Below are positions 24,508 through 33,233 of a stretch of 47,293 nt of DNA, one piece after another. Under the pieces are notes generated by a model. That model had not been told where the DNA came from, ran no database searches, and worked only from the letters and a program-made list of their open reading frames with translations. Position 1 is the first letter of the stretch. Each line of letters opens with the position of its first letter. The position numbers were made by a program, and so were the translations under genes. The stretch comes from Candidatus Faecicola pullistercoris. GTDB taxonomy: Bacteria > Bacillota > Clostridia > Christensenellales > CAG-917. The stretch lies in contig DVNW01000013.1 in the NCBI GenBank assembly GCA_018714105.1, forward strand, positions 1 through 47,293, written 5' to 3'.

Positions 24508-26289
24508 TTACTCCTTATTGTTTATGAGAACTGCCGCCGCCATTCTGGGAATGCCGCCGTAATCTTCAAAAAATTCGATCTGCCAGTTTTTGAAAATACG
24601 GGCTATCTCGTCTTTCTGCCCTATACCTATTTCCATAAAAAGCGTTCCGCCTTCGTTAAGGCGGGCGGGCGCGTCGTCTGCGAGCCTTCTGTAAAAGTCG
24701 AGTCCGTCCTCGCCGCCGTCAAGCGCGGCGCGGGGTTCGAAGTCTTTGACTTCGGGTTGCAGATTGTCTATATCGGCAGACGGGATATATGGCGGATTGC
24801 ACACGATCAGGTCGGCTTTCAGCTCGTCCTTTCCCAGCAAATCGGCCTCGAAAAATTCTATATCGGCACCGTTGTCACGGGCGTTTGCCCTTGCCGTTTC
24901 CAGCGCCTCGGGACTTATATCCGAAGCGTAAACGGCCGACGGAGCGCCTTTCAGCCTTACCGCCACGGCTATCGCGCCGCTGCCAGTGCACACGTCCCAC
25001 ACCGTTTTGCCGTCGCAAGCCGCAATAACCTTTTCGGCAAGCAGTTCGGTTTCCGGACGGGGTATCAGCACGTCGGGCGTAACGCTTATTCTGTACCCGT
25101 AAAATTCGGTATATCCCAGCACGTATTGCAAAGGCTTTCCCGCAGCCCTGTCGCCGGCAAGCGCAAGCGCCTTGTCGAAGACTTCCTGCGAGACGTATCG
25201 GGTTGAGGAAAGAAGACTGCGTTGTCTGCCCGTAGCTTCGCAGAGAATCCACTCTCTGTCCGAAGCGTCGAAACGGTCGGGAGGCAGAACCTTTTCCAGC
25301 CTTTCGACAAGCGTCTTATACGGCTTCTGCATAACGAATTTAGTTGTGGGCACGTCGGGGTCGGCGTCCATCTCGGCCACCTTGTTAAAGGCGGCTATGG
25401 CCACTTCCAGCATACTGTCGTCGGGCTCTTTGGTTGTAAGTTTCTGAAGCCACAGCCCGGGCGCGCTGATTATGCGGAAAAGTATATTGTCGTACTTTGC
25501 GAACAGTTTTAAAAACTCGTAACTTATCCCCGCGACAAGCGGCAGGAAAAGAATCTTATACCCTATTCGGGCAAAAAGATTGCCGTATCCCGGCAGGAAG
25601 GACAATGCCGAATTGACCAGAATACCCACAACCATAACAAGAAACAGAAAAGTTGTGCCGCATCTGCGGTGCACGGTAGTGTATTTCCGTACGTTTTCGA
25701 CGGTCAGTTCCTCGTCGTGCTCATAAGCGTTAATTGTTTTATGCTCTGCGCCGTGGTATCTGAAAAGCCTGTCGATTTCCTTCATTTTGGAACAGGCCGC
25801 GATGTACAGAATAAATATTACTATTCTGAAAATGCCTGTAACGAGATTTCTCACGCCTACCGAAGCGGGCGCCAAAGCCTCGATTTTGAAAATCAGGGTA
25901 ACAACCACCTCGGGCAGAACAATAAATAAAGCCACGGCAAAGGCTATGCCCAATACAAGGGCGACGGCCATGGCGGCTTTAAGCAAATCGATTTTGGTCT
26001 TTTTTGCAAGCCATTTCTCGAAGCGCGAGGGTTCGATATCCTCACCCATCACCTCGGCTGAGCGCATTAAAATACCCATGCCGAAGTACAGCATGCTGCA
26101 AAAATTGACTATTCCCCTTATAACGGGAAAACGCCAAACGAGCCCCCTTTTTGACGAAGGGGTGAATCTGCTGCTTTCGATGGTTATCTGCCCTTCCGGA
26201 CCGCGCACCGCGGTAGCCATGCTCGACTCGCCGCGCATCATAACGCCTTCCAGAACGGCCTGTCCTCCTATCTTGCTTGTTCTGGCCAA
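24508..26289 (-). CDS. prmC: Fusion of a DUF1385 (YqhQ-like) membrane domain with release-factor glutamine methyltransferase PrmC
   Basis: 593 residues in one open frame. Residues 1 to about 305 are DUF1385: [15 protein letters not shown] at the start, [15 protein letters not shown] near 177-191, [10 protein letters not shown], and several membrane segments (about 101-135, 145-167, 212-230, 240-262). From about 320 it is PrmC/HemK: KPLQYVLG (385-392), IPRPETE (409-415), [11 protein letters not shown] and catalytic NPPY (498-501). PrmC N5-methylates the GGQ glutamine of release factors. In many Clostridia the two are separate adjacent genes. The start is a TTG (26289) with an AGGT site; there is no in-frame ATG before the DUF1385 signature. 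Confidence 0.9.
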   Translation of the reverse strand: MARTSKIGGQAVLEGVMMRGESSMATAVRGPEGQITIESSRFTPSSKRGLVWRFPVIRGIVNFCSMLYFGMGILMRSAEVMGEDIEPSRFEKWLAKKTKIDLLKAAMAVALVLGIAFAVALFIVLPEVVVTLIFKIEALAPASVGVRNLVTGIFRIVIFILYIAACSKMKEIDRLFRYHGAEHKTINAYEHDEELTVENVRKYTTVHRRCGTTFLFLVMVVGILVNSALSFLPGYGNLFARIGYKILFLPLVAGISYEFLKLFAKYDNILFRIISAPGLWLQKLTTKEPDDSMLEVAIAAFNKVAEMDADPDVPTTKFVMQKPYKTLVERLEKVLPPDRFDASDREWILCEATGRQRSLLSSTRYVSQEVFDKALALAGDRAAGKPLQYVLGYTEFYGYRISVTPDVLIPRPETELLAEKVIAACDGKTVWDVCTGSGAIAVAVRLKGAPSAVYASDISPEALETARANARDNGADIEFFEADLLGKDELKADLIVCNPPYIPSADIDNLQPEVKDFEPRAALDGGEDGLDFYRRLADDAPARLNEGGTLFMEIGIGQKDEIARIFKNWQIEFFEDYGGIPRMAAAVLINNKE

Positions 26290-26311
26290 AATTTTACCTG
26301 TGTCCCGATTA

Positions 26312-26345
26312 CAAAAAATGCAGATAAGCGTGCGCCTTCTGCATT
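26312..26345 (-). terminator. Intrinsic terminator between rpmE and the DUF1385-prmC gene
   Basis: Stem AATGCAGA / TCTGCATT (26317-26324 and 26338-26345) with an inner GCG/CGC pairing, followed on the minus strand by a T-run. It lies only 23 bases before the TTG start of the fusion gene, so that gene depends on read-through or on a promoter I cannot see. Confidence 0.75.
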
Positions 26346-26354
26346 CTGTGACGA

Positions 26355-26561
26355 TTAATCAAGATTGTAACGCTTCTTGAATTTATCAACACGTCCGCCG
26401 GTATCGACGAGTTTCTGCTTGCCCGTAAAATAAGGATGGCACTGGTTGCAAATTTCTACCTTGATGGTATCGGTTTTTTTGGTGGTACCGGTGGTGAAGG
26501 TAGCACCGCAGGCGCAAACAACGGTTGCGTCGTGATAATCCGGATGGATTTTCTCTTTCAT
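26355..26561 (-). CDS. rpmE: 50S ribosomal protein L31, zinc-binding type
   Basis: 68 residues from ATG 26561 ([10 protein letters not shown]), preceded by GGAGG; a longer frame to 26585 is not supported. The cysteine set CACG and CNQC marks the C+ (zinc) form of L31, and [11 protein letters not shown] is the typical C-terminus. It has its own promoter and terminator. Paralogous zinc-free L31 genes are often Zur-regulated, but no such site is visible here. Confidence 0.96.
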   Translation of the reverse strand: MKEKIHPDYHDATVVCACGATFTTGTTKKTDTIKVEICNQCHPYFTGKQKLVDTGGRVDKFKKRYNLD

Positions 26562-26626
26562 ATTTACCTCCGCAATCCGCCGCATAAGGCGGAAAAAATA
26601 AACGTAATAAAGAATAATGCTTTACT

Positions 26627-26655
26627 ATTATATATTCAAAAAATAAAATAGTCAA
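26627..26655 (-). promoter_or_regulatory. rpmE promoter
   Basis: Minus strand TTGACT (26650-26655), 17 bases, TATAAT (26627-26632). It gives a leader of about 60 bases. Confidence 0.8.
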
Positions 26656-26720
26656 CAGTTTTAAAGCGGGTTTGTCGATTTTGAAATATTTTTATTTTCA
26701 ATGCTTGAAGCGGGATATTG

Positions 26721-26749
26721 TTTACAAAGCGTGGACGTTGTGGTATAAT
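26721..26749 (+). promoter_or_regulatory. Promoter and folded leader of the MDR-family gene
   Basis: TTTACA (26721-26726), 17 bases, TATAAT (26744-26749). The leader can form TCCGC/GCGGA (26766-26770, 26777-26781), closed further out by ACTAC (26752-26756) and GTAGT just before the ATG, which would partly cover the ribosome site AGAGG. Confidence 0.7.
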
Positions 26750-26801
26750 AAACTACGTTCCGATCTCCGCAAAAAAGCGGAAGACGTCAAAGAGGTAGTC
26801 A

Positions 26802-27809
26802 ATGAAGGCTTGGCAAATCGTAGGTAAAGAGCAGCTTCAGCTTATCGAACGGGCGCAAACCGTGCAACCGGGGCAGATTAAAGTGCGCATCAACAAAGGC
26901 GCCATTTCCTCAACCGACATAGCGATGTACAAGGGCAAATCGGGTAATCTGCCGCTTATTCCCGTAAAAAACGCCGTCGGTCAGGTAAGCGAGACAAACG
27001 AACTGTGCGGCCTCAAAAAGGGCGAACGCGTGGTAATCAACCCGTACGTTCTTGACGAAGACGCCGTACTCGACAAAAACAAGGAAATAGTGCCCGACGT
27101 AAAAATAATGGGCGTGGATACCGACGGGCTTCTTTGCGACTTTGCCGTAATTCCCAACGAAAAGGTATGCTACCTGCCCGAGGGCATCACGGACAACGAA
27201 GCCATTTTCGTCGAGCAGATAGCCCTGGGCATCAAAGTTCTCGAAGCGCTGAAAGTGGACAAGGGACAATACGTGGTAATACTCGGCGCGTCCACCTTCT
27301 GCAACATCATAGCCCAGCTTGCGATTTACTATCAGATAATCCCGATACTCGTCGACAACGATCCGTCCGGTCTTGAAAAGGCCGAAAACAACGGCATTTA
27401 TTACACGATAAATCCCACGCTGTGTTCGGTAACGGAGCGCGTCCTCGAAATTACGGGCGGTGAAATGGCCGAATACTGCGTGTACGACGCAAGAAACACC
27501 ATGCTCCCGTCCTACGCGACCGGCATAACCAAAGAGGGCGGCACCATCGTAATCGCGGGCAGCAACTATTTCGTCGAGGGAATGCAGCTTGACCTCGGGG
27601 ACGTTCTAAGAAAACAGCACACCGTAATAGGCATCAAAAACGGCTACGGCGAAATCTACTCGGCAATCAACCTGCTTGCCAACAAAGCGGTAAACACGCA
27701 AAACCTAATCGACGGCGAAATCTCTTTCGACGACGTACCCAAAAAACTCAAAGAAATAAGCGACGCGGGTGAAAATTCCCCCTATCAGAAATTCGTTATT
27801 AACTGCTGA
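26802..27809 (+). CDS. Zinc-less medium-chain dehydrogenase/reductase-like protein
   Basis: 335 residues with the MDR layout: an N-terminal GroES-like domain and a Rossmann-like domain (VVILGASTFCNIIAQLA) with VEQIALGIKVLEAL before it. The catalytic zinc ligands of alcohol dehydrogenases are missing: the GxCxxD Cys is Ser36 and the GHE motif reads VKN (55-57). The four-Cys structural zinc lobe is also absent, and the GxGxxG loop is degenerate. It may be a zinc-independent reductase of the quinone-oxidoreductase type or a non-catalytic relative. Single gene with its own promoter and terminator. Confidence 0.78.
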   Translation: MKAWQIVGKEQLQLIERAQTVQPGQIKVRINKGAISSTDIAMYKGKSGNLPLIPVKNAVGQVSETNELCGLKKGERVVINPYVLDEDAVLDKNKEIVPDVKIMGVDTDGLLCDFAVIPNEKVCYLPEGITDNEAIFVEQIALGIKVLEALKVDKGQYVVILGASTFCNIIAQLAIYYQIIPILVDNDPSGLEKAENNGIYYTINPTLCSVTERVLEITGGEMAEYCVYDARNTMLPSYATGITKEGGTIVIAGSNYFVEGMQLDLGDVLRKQHTVIGIKNGYGEIYSAINLLANKAVNTQNLIDGEISFDDVPKKLKEISDAGENSPYQKFVINC

Positions 27810-27821
27810 ATTTAAAAATGC

Positions 27822-27848
27822 AAGGCGTCCCTGCAGGACGCCTTTTTT
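27822..27848. terminator. Terminator between the MDR gene and murC
   Basis: AAGGCGTCC / GGACGCCTT stem (27822-27830, 27836-27844) and a T-run on the plus strand. It probably also serves murC (stop 27858), as the minus strand continues TGCATTTTTAAA. Confidence 0.85.
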
Positions 27849-27857
27849 ATATGCGTT

Positions 27858-29210
27858 TCAGATCAGATATCTTACCAGATCTATATCCCCCGCCCCCGTA
27901 AGTATAATAAAATCTCCTTCTCTTGCCGTAAGCGCGATATCTGAAGCAACCGCCATAAGACTTTTGACGTACCCGCATCTTTTTCGCAGCGACACTCTTC
28001 GGCTGAGTTCCAGCCCGTCCATGCCCTGATCGGGAGTTTCCCGCGCCGGATAGGTTTTGACGACGGTTACCTTGTCGGCTCCGGCAAGCGCGGCCGCAAA
28101 CCCGTCCGCGTATTTGAGCGTCCTTGAAAAAGTATGCGGCTGAAAATACAAAACGACTCTTTCGGCCCCCGCTTCCCTGGCCGCCGAAACGGTGGCGGCT
28201 ATCTCGTCGGGGTGGTGGGCATAGTCCGAAAACACTCTTGCTCCGTTTACCGTCTTGATTTCTTCAAAACGCCGTGAAACGCCCGAAAAGGTATTTAAAG
28301 TGCGAATAAGTACACTTTTATCTATGTGAAACTGCTCACTTATCAAAGCGAGGGCAAGTGCGTTCAGCACGTTGTGCCTGCCGTACATATTGCTGTCGAT
28401 ATGCGCATATTTTGAATTGTCCATATAAATATCAAACGAATATTTACCGCCTCTGACGCACATATCGGCAGGGTAGCAATCGTTAGTACTCCCGAATCCG
28501 AACGTTCGCATATTATCATATGAACACTTGTGCATTTTATAATACTCGCAATCCCCGTTTATAATTATTCGGCCGTTACGTCGGGCGCAATTGAGCAAAA
28601 AACCGTCAAAGGCCTCGTACAGCTCCCGCAGAGATTTATAGCAATCCGGATGATCCTGTTCGGCGTTAAGCACCACGGCGCAATCCGGGTTCAGGTGCAA
28701 AAAATTCTTACGGTATTCGCAAGCCTCGGTCACGAAATATTCTTTGCCCGTGCTGTAATAATTACCGTTCAGGTCATTGGCCAGGCCGCCGATATGCGCG
28801 GTAAAGTCCAGCCCGGCGTTTTTAAACAGCAGCGCCGTAAGCGCGGTTACCGTGGTTTTGCCGTGCGTCCCGGCCACCGCTACCGTTTTTCCGAATTCGG
28901 CCGCAGCAAGACCGAGAAATTCTCCGCGTTCGATTATGATTTTTCCTTCTTCTTCGGCAGCGCGAAGCTCCTCGTCGTCTTCGGGAACGGCGGCAGTATA
29001 CACGACCGCGTCCGCTCTTCGCACCACTTCGAGGTTATGACCGGCGTAACAGAAAACGTCTTCTTCCTGCAATTTTTCCAGCGTTTCGGAGTAGCTTGCG
29101 TCCGAGCCGCTTACCTTAAACCCGAGGGCTTTGCAAAGCCTTGAAAGCGCCGACATCGATATTCCTCCTATGCCTATAAAATGAATGTGCTTTACCTTTT
29201 CCGAAAACAT
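27858..29210 (-). CDS. murC: UDP-N-acetylmuramate--L-alanine ligase MurC
   Basis: Adds L-alanine to UDP-MurNAc in peptidoglycan synthesis. From ATG 29210 the protein has 450 residues, the normal MurC length: N-terminal HIHFIGIGGISMSALSRL, ATP loop AGTHGKTTVTAL, EACEYRKNFL, and SDYAHHPDEIAATV. A longer TTG frame from 29276 has no ribosome site and no family support. The chosen ATG also lacks a ribosome site and has TATAGT just 6 bases before it, so a leaderless transcript is possible. It is monocistronic, away from the main mur genes. Confidence 0.94.
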   Translation of the reverse strand: MFSEKVKHIHFIGIGGISMSALSRLCKALGFKVSGSDASYSETLEKLQEEDVFCYAGHNLEVVRRADAVVYTAAVPEDDEELRAAEEEGKIIIERGEFLGLAAAEFGKTVAVAGTHGKTTVTALTALLFKNAGLDFTAHIGGLANDLNGNYYSTGKEYFVTEACEYRKNFLHLNPDCAVVLNAEQDHPDCYKSLRELYEAFDGFLLNCARRNGRIIINGDCEYYKMHKCSYDNMRTFGFGSTNDCYPADMCVRGGKYSFDIYMDNSKYAHIDSNMYGRHNVLNALALALISEQFHIDKSVLIRTLNTFSGVSRRFEEIKTVNGARVFSDYAHHPDEIAATVSAAREAGAERVVLYFQPHTFSRTLKYADGFAAALAGADKVTVVKTYPARETPDQGMDGLELSRRVSLRKRCGYVKSLMAVASDIALTAREGDFIILTGAGDIDLVRYLI

Positions 29211-29216
29211 ATTTTT

Positions 29217-29246
29217 ACTATATGCGGAGGGGCGACGAAAGGTTAA
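29217..29246 (-). promoter_or_regulatory. Candidate promoter for a leaderless murC transcript
   Basis: Minus strand TTAACC (29241-29246), 18 bases, TATAGT (29217-29222). Six bases separate the -10 box from the ATG. Confidence 0.4.
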
Positions 29247-29280
29247 AAAATGCGCAATTTTATTTTTTTGGGCCAAGGTA

Positions 29281-29309
29281 TTGAAATAAACGCAAAAATA
29301 TATTATAAT
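29281..29309 (+). promoter_or_regulatory. spoVG promoter
   Basis: TTGAAA (29281-29286), 17 bases, TATAAT (29304-29309). The leader holds a small hairpin ACTTC/GAAGT (29331-29345) before GAGG and the ATG. It looks like a vegetative promoter, not the sigma-H type known for Bacillus spoVG. Confidence 0.8.
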
Positions 29310-29356
29310 GAAGTTAATTATATTGATATGACTTCGGTCTGAAGTGTGAGGTAATT

Positions 29357-29629
29357 ATGAAAATCTCGGATATCAGAGTGCGCATCATCAAAAAAGACGA
29401 CGCAAAACTAAAAGCGGTAGCGTCATTCATCATCGACGACTGTTTCGCCGTTCACGACATCAAAATTATCGAGAACGAAGGCGGCCTGTTCATAGCCATG
29501 CCCTCGCGCAAGACGGGCGACGGCTACAAGGACATAGCTCATCCGCTCAATTCCGAAACGCGCGAACTTCTGAAAGACCTTATCCTTAAAGCCTACGAGC
29601 AGGCTCTTGCCGAACAGCCCGAGGCCTGA
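29357..29629 (+). CDS. spoVG: Septation/sporulation regulator SpoVG
   Basis: 90 residues, the full SpoVG fold: MKISDIRVRIIKK, the central VASFIIDDCFAVHDIKIIE, and FIAMPSRKTGDGYKDIAHPL, followed by a helical tail. SpoVG proteins bind nucleic acids and affect division and capsule or sporulation genes in Bacillota; the family is also present in non-sporulating species. GAGG precedes the ATG. It is monocistronic, between its own promoter and terminator, divergent from murC. Confidence 0.95.
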   Translation: MKISDIRVRIIKKDDAKLKAVASFIIDDCFAVHDIKIIENEGGLFIAMPSRKTGDGYKDIAHPLNSETRELLKDLILKAYEQALAEQPEA

Positions 29630-29690
29630 AGTTTTACGGTTTCCATATCGAGGTTGTATTATTCTGTAATACTTGATTTTATTTTTGTGA

Positions 29691-29717
29691 AAACCCGCCC
29701 TGCCGGCGGGTTTTTTT
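29691..29717 (+). terminator. spoVG terminator
   Basis: AAACCCGCC / GGCGGGTTT stem (29691-29699, 29705-29713) with a long T-run on the plus strand. Confidence 0.88.
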
Positions 29718-29761
29718 GCTTTTAATTTACCGTAAGCGGTGTAAAAACCTTTTTTCAAAAT

Positions 29762-29790
29762 AAAAAACGCCCGCTCAGGCAGGCGTTTTT
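29762..29790 (-). terminator. Terminator of the GlpA-like/FGGY/flavoprotein operon
   Basis: AAAAACGCC / GGCGTTTTT stem (29763-29771, 29782-29790). On the minus strand it ends in a T-run, 9 bases beyond the stop of the flavoprotein gene. Confidence 0.82.
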
Positions 29791-29798
29791 GCCGTTTT

Positions 29799-31565
29799 TC
29801 AGATACCTCTGAACTTACCTTTTTCCCACTTTACGTCGATTGGAACAATCTGGTCGGCTTCGAGGTCCAGGCCTATGGTTCCGCCCGGATTCATGATATT
29901 GTCGGGGTCGAAATGCTTTTTAAGCGCGCGCAGGATATTCATTTCGTCCGAACCCAGCTGCCCTTCCAGCCATGGCGCGAACAGTTTGCCTATACCGTGA
30001 TGGTGACTCATGCATGCGCCCGATTTCTGAATGGCGTCGAGTATACCGCTGTGATAATCGCTGAATTCCTGAATATCGTCGGTATAAATAACGAAAATAA
30101 AATACAGGTTGGCACCCTGCGGATAGCAGTGCGAGATATGCGTCGTGCATATCGTTTTGGGACGCGACTTGCAATAGGCCCTTACCGACTTGTAAACGTC
30201 CTGCATTCTGTCCCAGTCCACGGCGCATTCGAGAGTATCGATTATGATGCCGAAGTCCTGCATGTTGTCGCGCATGTAAGGATCGTTGAACCTGCCGCCC
30301 TCCCATGCCTTTGTAACCGCGCCGGGCAAAGCCATTGCCCCGTGTTTTTTACAGATTTTAGCAAGCCGTTTTTTAATAAGTTTCTGAAGAGCGGGATCTC
30401 CGTCGTTAAATCCCAACATCAGACAGCGTTTACCCGGTGCGTATCCGAAGGTATTCAGCATTTTGCCTACGATATTGTCTTCGACGCTGTAAAGGTGAAG
30501 CATAAAGGAAGTTTCCTCTTCGTCGGAAAGCCTGAACGCGGACGGGAATCCGAACTCGCCCTGCATGACCTCGCGCATAGCTTCCTGCCCCTCTTCCCAG
30601 CTTTTGAAGATATAGCAGAATCTGACTCTGTCCTCGGGGTGGAATCTGAAAACTTTAAGCGTAACCTCGGTAAGCACGCCGAAAGCGCCCTCGCTGCCCA
30701 TCATGATCTGGTCTATGCTGGGACCGCACGCCTTACGCGGCACGGGGTCGGTTTTAATAATACCGCCGGCGGGGGTAACGTACTCCTGCGAGATAACTAT
30801 GTCTTCGATTTTTCCGTAATACGTACTGTTCTGTCCCGCGCCGCGGGTAACGGCCCAGCCGCCCACCGACGAATATTCGAAGGACTGCGGGAAATGTCCG
30901 CAGGTATATCTTCTCTTTGCGCCCAAAGTTTTGGGAGCGTCGTTAAGCAGTTTTTCCAGCGCGGGGCCGCTCATGCCGGGCTGAACGGTAATTGTCTGGT
31001 TTTTCTCGTTAAAGGAAATCACCTTGTTGAAATTCTTTCTGAGGTCAAGAGTAACGCTGCCTCTCTTTACCGCCTCGGGGCCTCTCGTAACGCTGGAACC
31101 GCCGCCGTAAACGTAAATATTGATTTTTTCCTTTTTGCAGAAATCGACTATTTTAACCACTTCTTCGGTCGTGGAGGGATAAATCACTATATCGGGCGCG
31201 TTTTCAATGATATTGTGCCTCAGACGCAGAATATCCAGCATGGTCTTGCCGTAGCATACCGACGCGCGTGAAATTTTGTCCTCGGCGACGTTCTCCTCGC
31301 CCACGATGTCCTTAAAAGTTTTAATCTGTTCGGCCGACAACGTGCAGGGAATGTCGAAATCGATTTTTTCAAGGCCGAGATAGCGGCGGTTTTTGAAATC
31401 CTCGTCAGTCAGTCCGAAAATCTTTTTGACTAGTTTGTAAAGTCCCTCTTTCGGAGGCTTGTTAAAAGCGGGATCACCCCATTTCATATAGTAGCGGTAG
31501 CTGTCCTTAGGCGCTACCTCGGTATACCAATCGGGCTCGAAATCTTTATAAGGTTTGTGTGACAT
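29799..31565 (-). CDS. FAD-binding oxidase, alkyldihydroxyacetonephosphate-synthase-like
   Basis: 588 residues of the PCMH/vanillyl-alcohol-oxidase family. The FAD domain shows PDIVIYPSTTEEVVKIV, VYGGGSSVTRG and VGGWAVTRGAGQNSTYYG, then GSEGAFGVLTEVTLKV. The C-terminal motif SHHHGIGKLFAPW is a His-rich loop that is catalytic in alkyl-DHAP synthase (ether-lipid synthesis) and shared by related bacterial oxidases. GGAG precedes the ATG. It is the last gene of a five-gene operon with a GlpA-like dehydrogenase and a FGGY kinase, so a three-carbon or polyol substrate is plausible, but ether-lipid formation is not proven. Confidence 0.82.
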   Translation of the reverse strand: MSHKPYKDFEPDWYTEVAPKDSYRYYMKWGDPAFNKPPKEGLYKLVKKIFGLTDEDFKNRRYLGLEKIDFDIPCTLSAEQIKTFKDIVGEENVAEDKISRASVCYGKTMLDILRLRHNIIENAPDIVIYPSTTEEVVKIVDFCKKEKINIYVYGGGSSVTRGPEAVKRGSVTLDLRKNFNKVISFNEKNQTITVQPGMSGPALEKLLNDAPKTLGAKRRYTCGHFPQSFEYSSVGGWAVTRGAGQNSTYYGKIEDIVISQEYVTPAGGIIKTDPVPRKACGPSIDQIMMGSEGAFGVLTEVTLKVFRFHPEDRVRFCYIFKSWEEGQEAMREVMQGEFGFPSAFRLSDEEETSFMLHLYSVEDNIVGKMLNTFGYAPGKRCLMLGFNDGDPALQKLIKKRLAKICKKHGAMALPGAVTKAWEGGRFNDPYMRDNMQDFGIIIDTLECAVDWDRMQDVYKSVRAYCKSRPKTICTTHISHCYPQGANLYFIFVIYTDDIQEFSDYHSGILDAIQKSGACMSHHHGIGKLFAPWLEGQLGSDEMNILRALKKHFDPDNIMNPGGTIGLDLEADQIVPIDVKWEKGKFRGI

Positions 31566-31577
31566 AATTCTGCTCCT

Positions 31578-33203
31578 TTATCCTAAAATGAAATTGTCTA
31601 TGCTTTCGCCGTCGTTTCCGCCATTATCCGAGGAGGAAAATCCGTACAAATCGTAGTCCTGCAAAACTTCTTTTATTTCTTTATAGAATTTTTTATTGCG
31701 CCTGTAGAGTTTTTTATAGACGTTCTCGTACAGTTTTTTATAAATTTCGTGATTGTTCTTGTCGGGGAAGTATTCTTTGGTTACCCTGCTCATGCGGCTT
31801 ACGGCTTGTTCGAGGTCGGCAAAATCGCCTATTCCCACGAAGGCGGCCATCGCGGCGCCCAGCGCGCTTGATTCGTAGGTCTGAATTTTCTGCACGGTCA
31901 AACCGGTAATATCGGCCGTCATCTGACATATAGCGTCGCTGTTGGAGCCGCCGCCCGACACGGTCAGTCTTTTGATATTGTACCCCGCGCGTTTTTCCAT
32001 GCGTTTAAGGCCGTCTAAAAGAGCGTACCCTATGCCTTCGATAATTGCGCGGTAGAGGTGAATGCGCGTATGTACGTCAGAAAAACCTATGATGGCGCCC
32101 TTTGCCGAAGGGGTTTTTATTCCGGGGGACCAATAAGGCTGCAGGACCAGCCCGTGGCTTCCTGGCGGAATTTCTTTAAGGCGCCTGTCCAGAAGTTCCT
32201 CGGCCGAAATCCCCATTTCCGCCGCCTGCTTGACCTCTTTTTCGGCAAACTCCTTCTTAAACCAGGTAATCATCCAGTATCCTCTGAAAATCAGGGTTTC
32301 GGGGTTATACTTATCGGCGAAAAGCGAAGGATAAGCTGGCATGAACAGCGCAGGCGCAACGTACCTGTCCGTTGTAATCTGTACCGACGCCGAAGTACCC
32401 AGGCTGAGCGAAGCGACTTCTCTGCCCACACAGCCCGTAGCAAGAGTTTCGCAGCCCTTGTCCGAACCGCTGGCAACCACGGGCAGCCCTTCCGGCAGCC
32501 CCGTCTGAGCCGCCGCTTCGGCGGTAACGTAGCCCATTACGCTGCCGGGCTTGACAAGCTCGACCATCTGTTCGTTGGTGCAATCGAATATGCATCTTTT
32601 GATGTCGCTTGCCTTCATCCAGCGTTTGTGCTTATAATCGAAAGGAAAATGCCCGATCTGCGAAGCGACCGAATCCACTATTTTACCTGTAAGTTTTAAT
32701 GATATAAAAGCCGAAAACTGCGCATATTTATAAGTTTTATTCCAGATTTCGGGTTCGTTCTGCTTAATCCAGTTGCAGAAGGTGGCCTCTCGTTGCATAA
32801 CCACCGTATCGTACATTTTAAAGGTTTTGAAAACGGCTTTCTGCAAAGGCGGTACCGAATCGCCCGCATTTTGCATCTTGCGCTGATCCAGCCATAAAAT
32901 CACGGGCCGCAAAGGTTTACCCTCTTTATCCAGGCAAATAACGGCGTCCCTGAAAGTAGTAACGCTCACGGCTTTTATTCCGCTCCAGATTTCCTCTCCT
33001 ACCTGCCTGCGTAAATCCGCGGACACGGCGCAGAGGTTATCCCAATAGAACTCGGGATACTGTTCCGCCCATCCTGCTTTAAGCGAAAAATAAGCGGGCT
33101 TGAATTCTCTTTTGACCTTGCCCAGCGTGTTTCCTTCCTTATCGAAGATAAGCGCGCGTACGCTTTGCGTGCCGTAATCGTAAGCGAGCACGTAATTTCC
33201 CAT
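31578..33203 (-). CDS. FGGY-family carbohydrate kinase
   Basis: ATP-dependent sugar or polyol kinase, 541 residues. N-terminal YDYGTQSVRALIFD and PVILWLDQRK fit the family; the central GSDKGCETLATGCVG and SLGTSASVQ form the phosphate loops; the C-terminal half has LTVSGGGSNSDAICQMTADITG and SSALGAAMAA. It is longer than glycerol kinase (about 500), with an extra charged C-terminal stretch (KLYRRNKKFYKEIKEVLQD). The substrate cannot be called as glycerol from motifs alone. It follows DUF1667 and precedes the flavoprotein gene by 12 bases. Confidence 0.85.
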   Translation of the reverse strand: MGNYVLAYDYGTQSVRALIFDKEGNTLGKVKREFKPAYFSLKAGWAEQYPEFYWDNLCAVSADLRRQVGEEIWSGIKAVSVTTFRDAVICLDKEGKPLRPVILWLDQRKMQNAGDSVPPLQKAVFKTFKMYDTVVMQREATFCNWIKQNEPEIWNKTYKYAQFSAFISLKLTGKIVDSVASQIGHFPFDYKHKRWMKASDIKRCIFDCTNEQMVELVKPGSVMGYVTAEAAAQTGLPEGLPVVASGSDKGCETLATGCVGREVASLSLGTSASVQITTDRYVAPALFMPAYPSLFADKYNPETLIFRGYWMITWFKKEFAEKEVKQAAEMGISAEELLDRRLKEIPPGSHGLVLQPYWSPGIKTPSAKGAIIGFSDVHTRIHLYRAIIEGIGYALLDGLKRMEKRAGYNIKRLTVSGGGSNSDAICQMTADITGLTVQKIQTYESSALGAAMAAFVGIGDFADLEQAVSRMSRVTKEYFPDKNNHEIYKKLYENVYKKLYRRNKKFYKEIKEVLQDYDLYGFSSSDNGGNDGESIDNFILG

Positions 33204-33233
33204 AATTTTTCCCTCTTAAAATATTTTATCCGC

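Noticed and set aside
24508-26289. Possibility that the DUF1385-PrmC join is a frameshift or assembly error
   Set aside because: The frame is continuous through the linker with plausible residues and both domains complete; kept as a true fusion.
29913-31271. 452-residue plus-strand frame
   Set aside because: Antisense to the FAD-binding oxidase; no recognisable motif.
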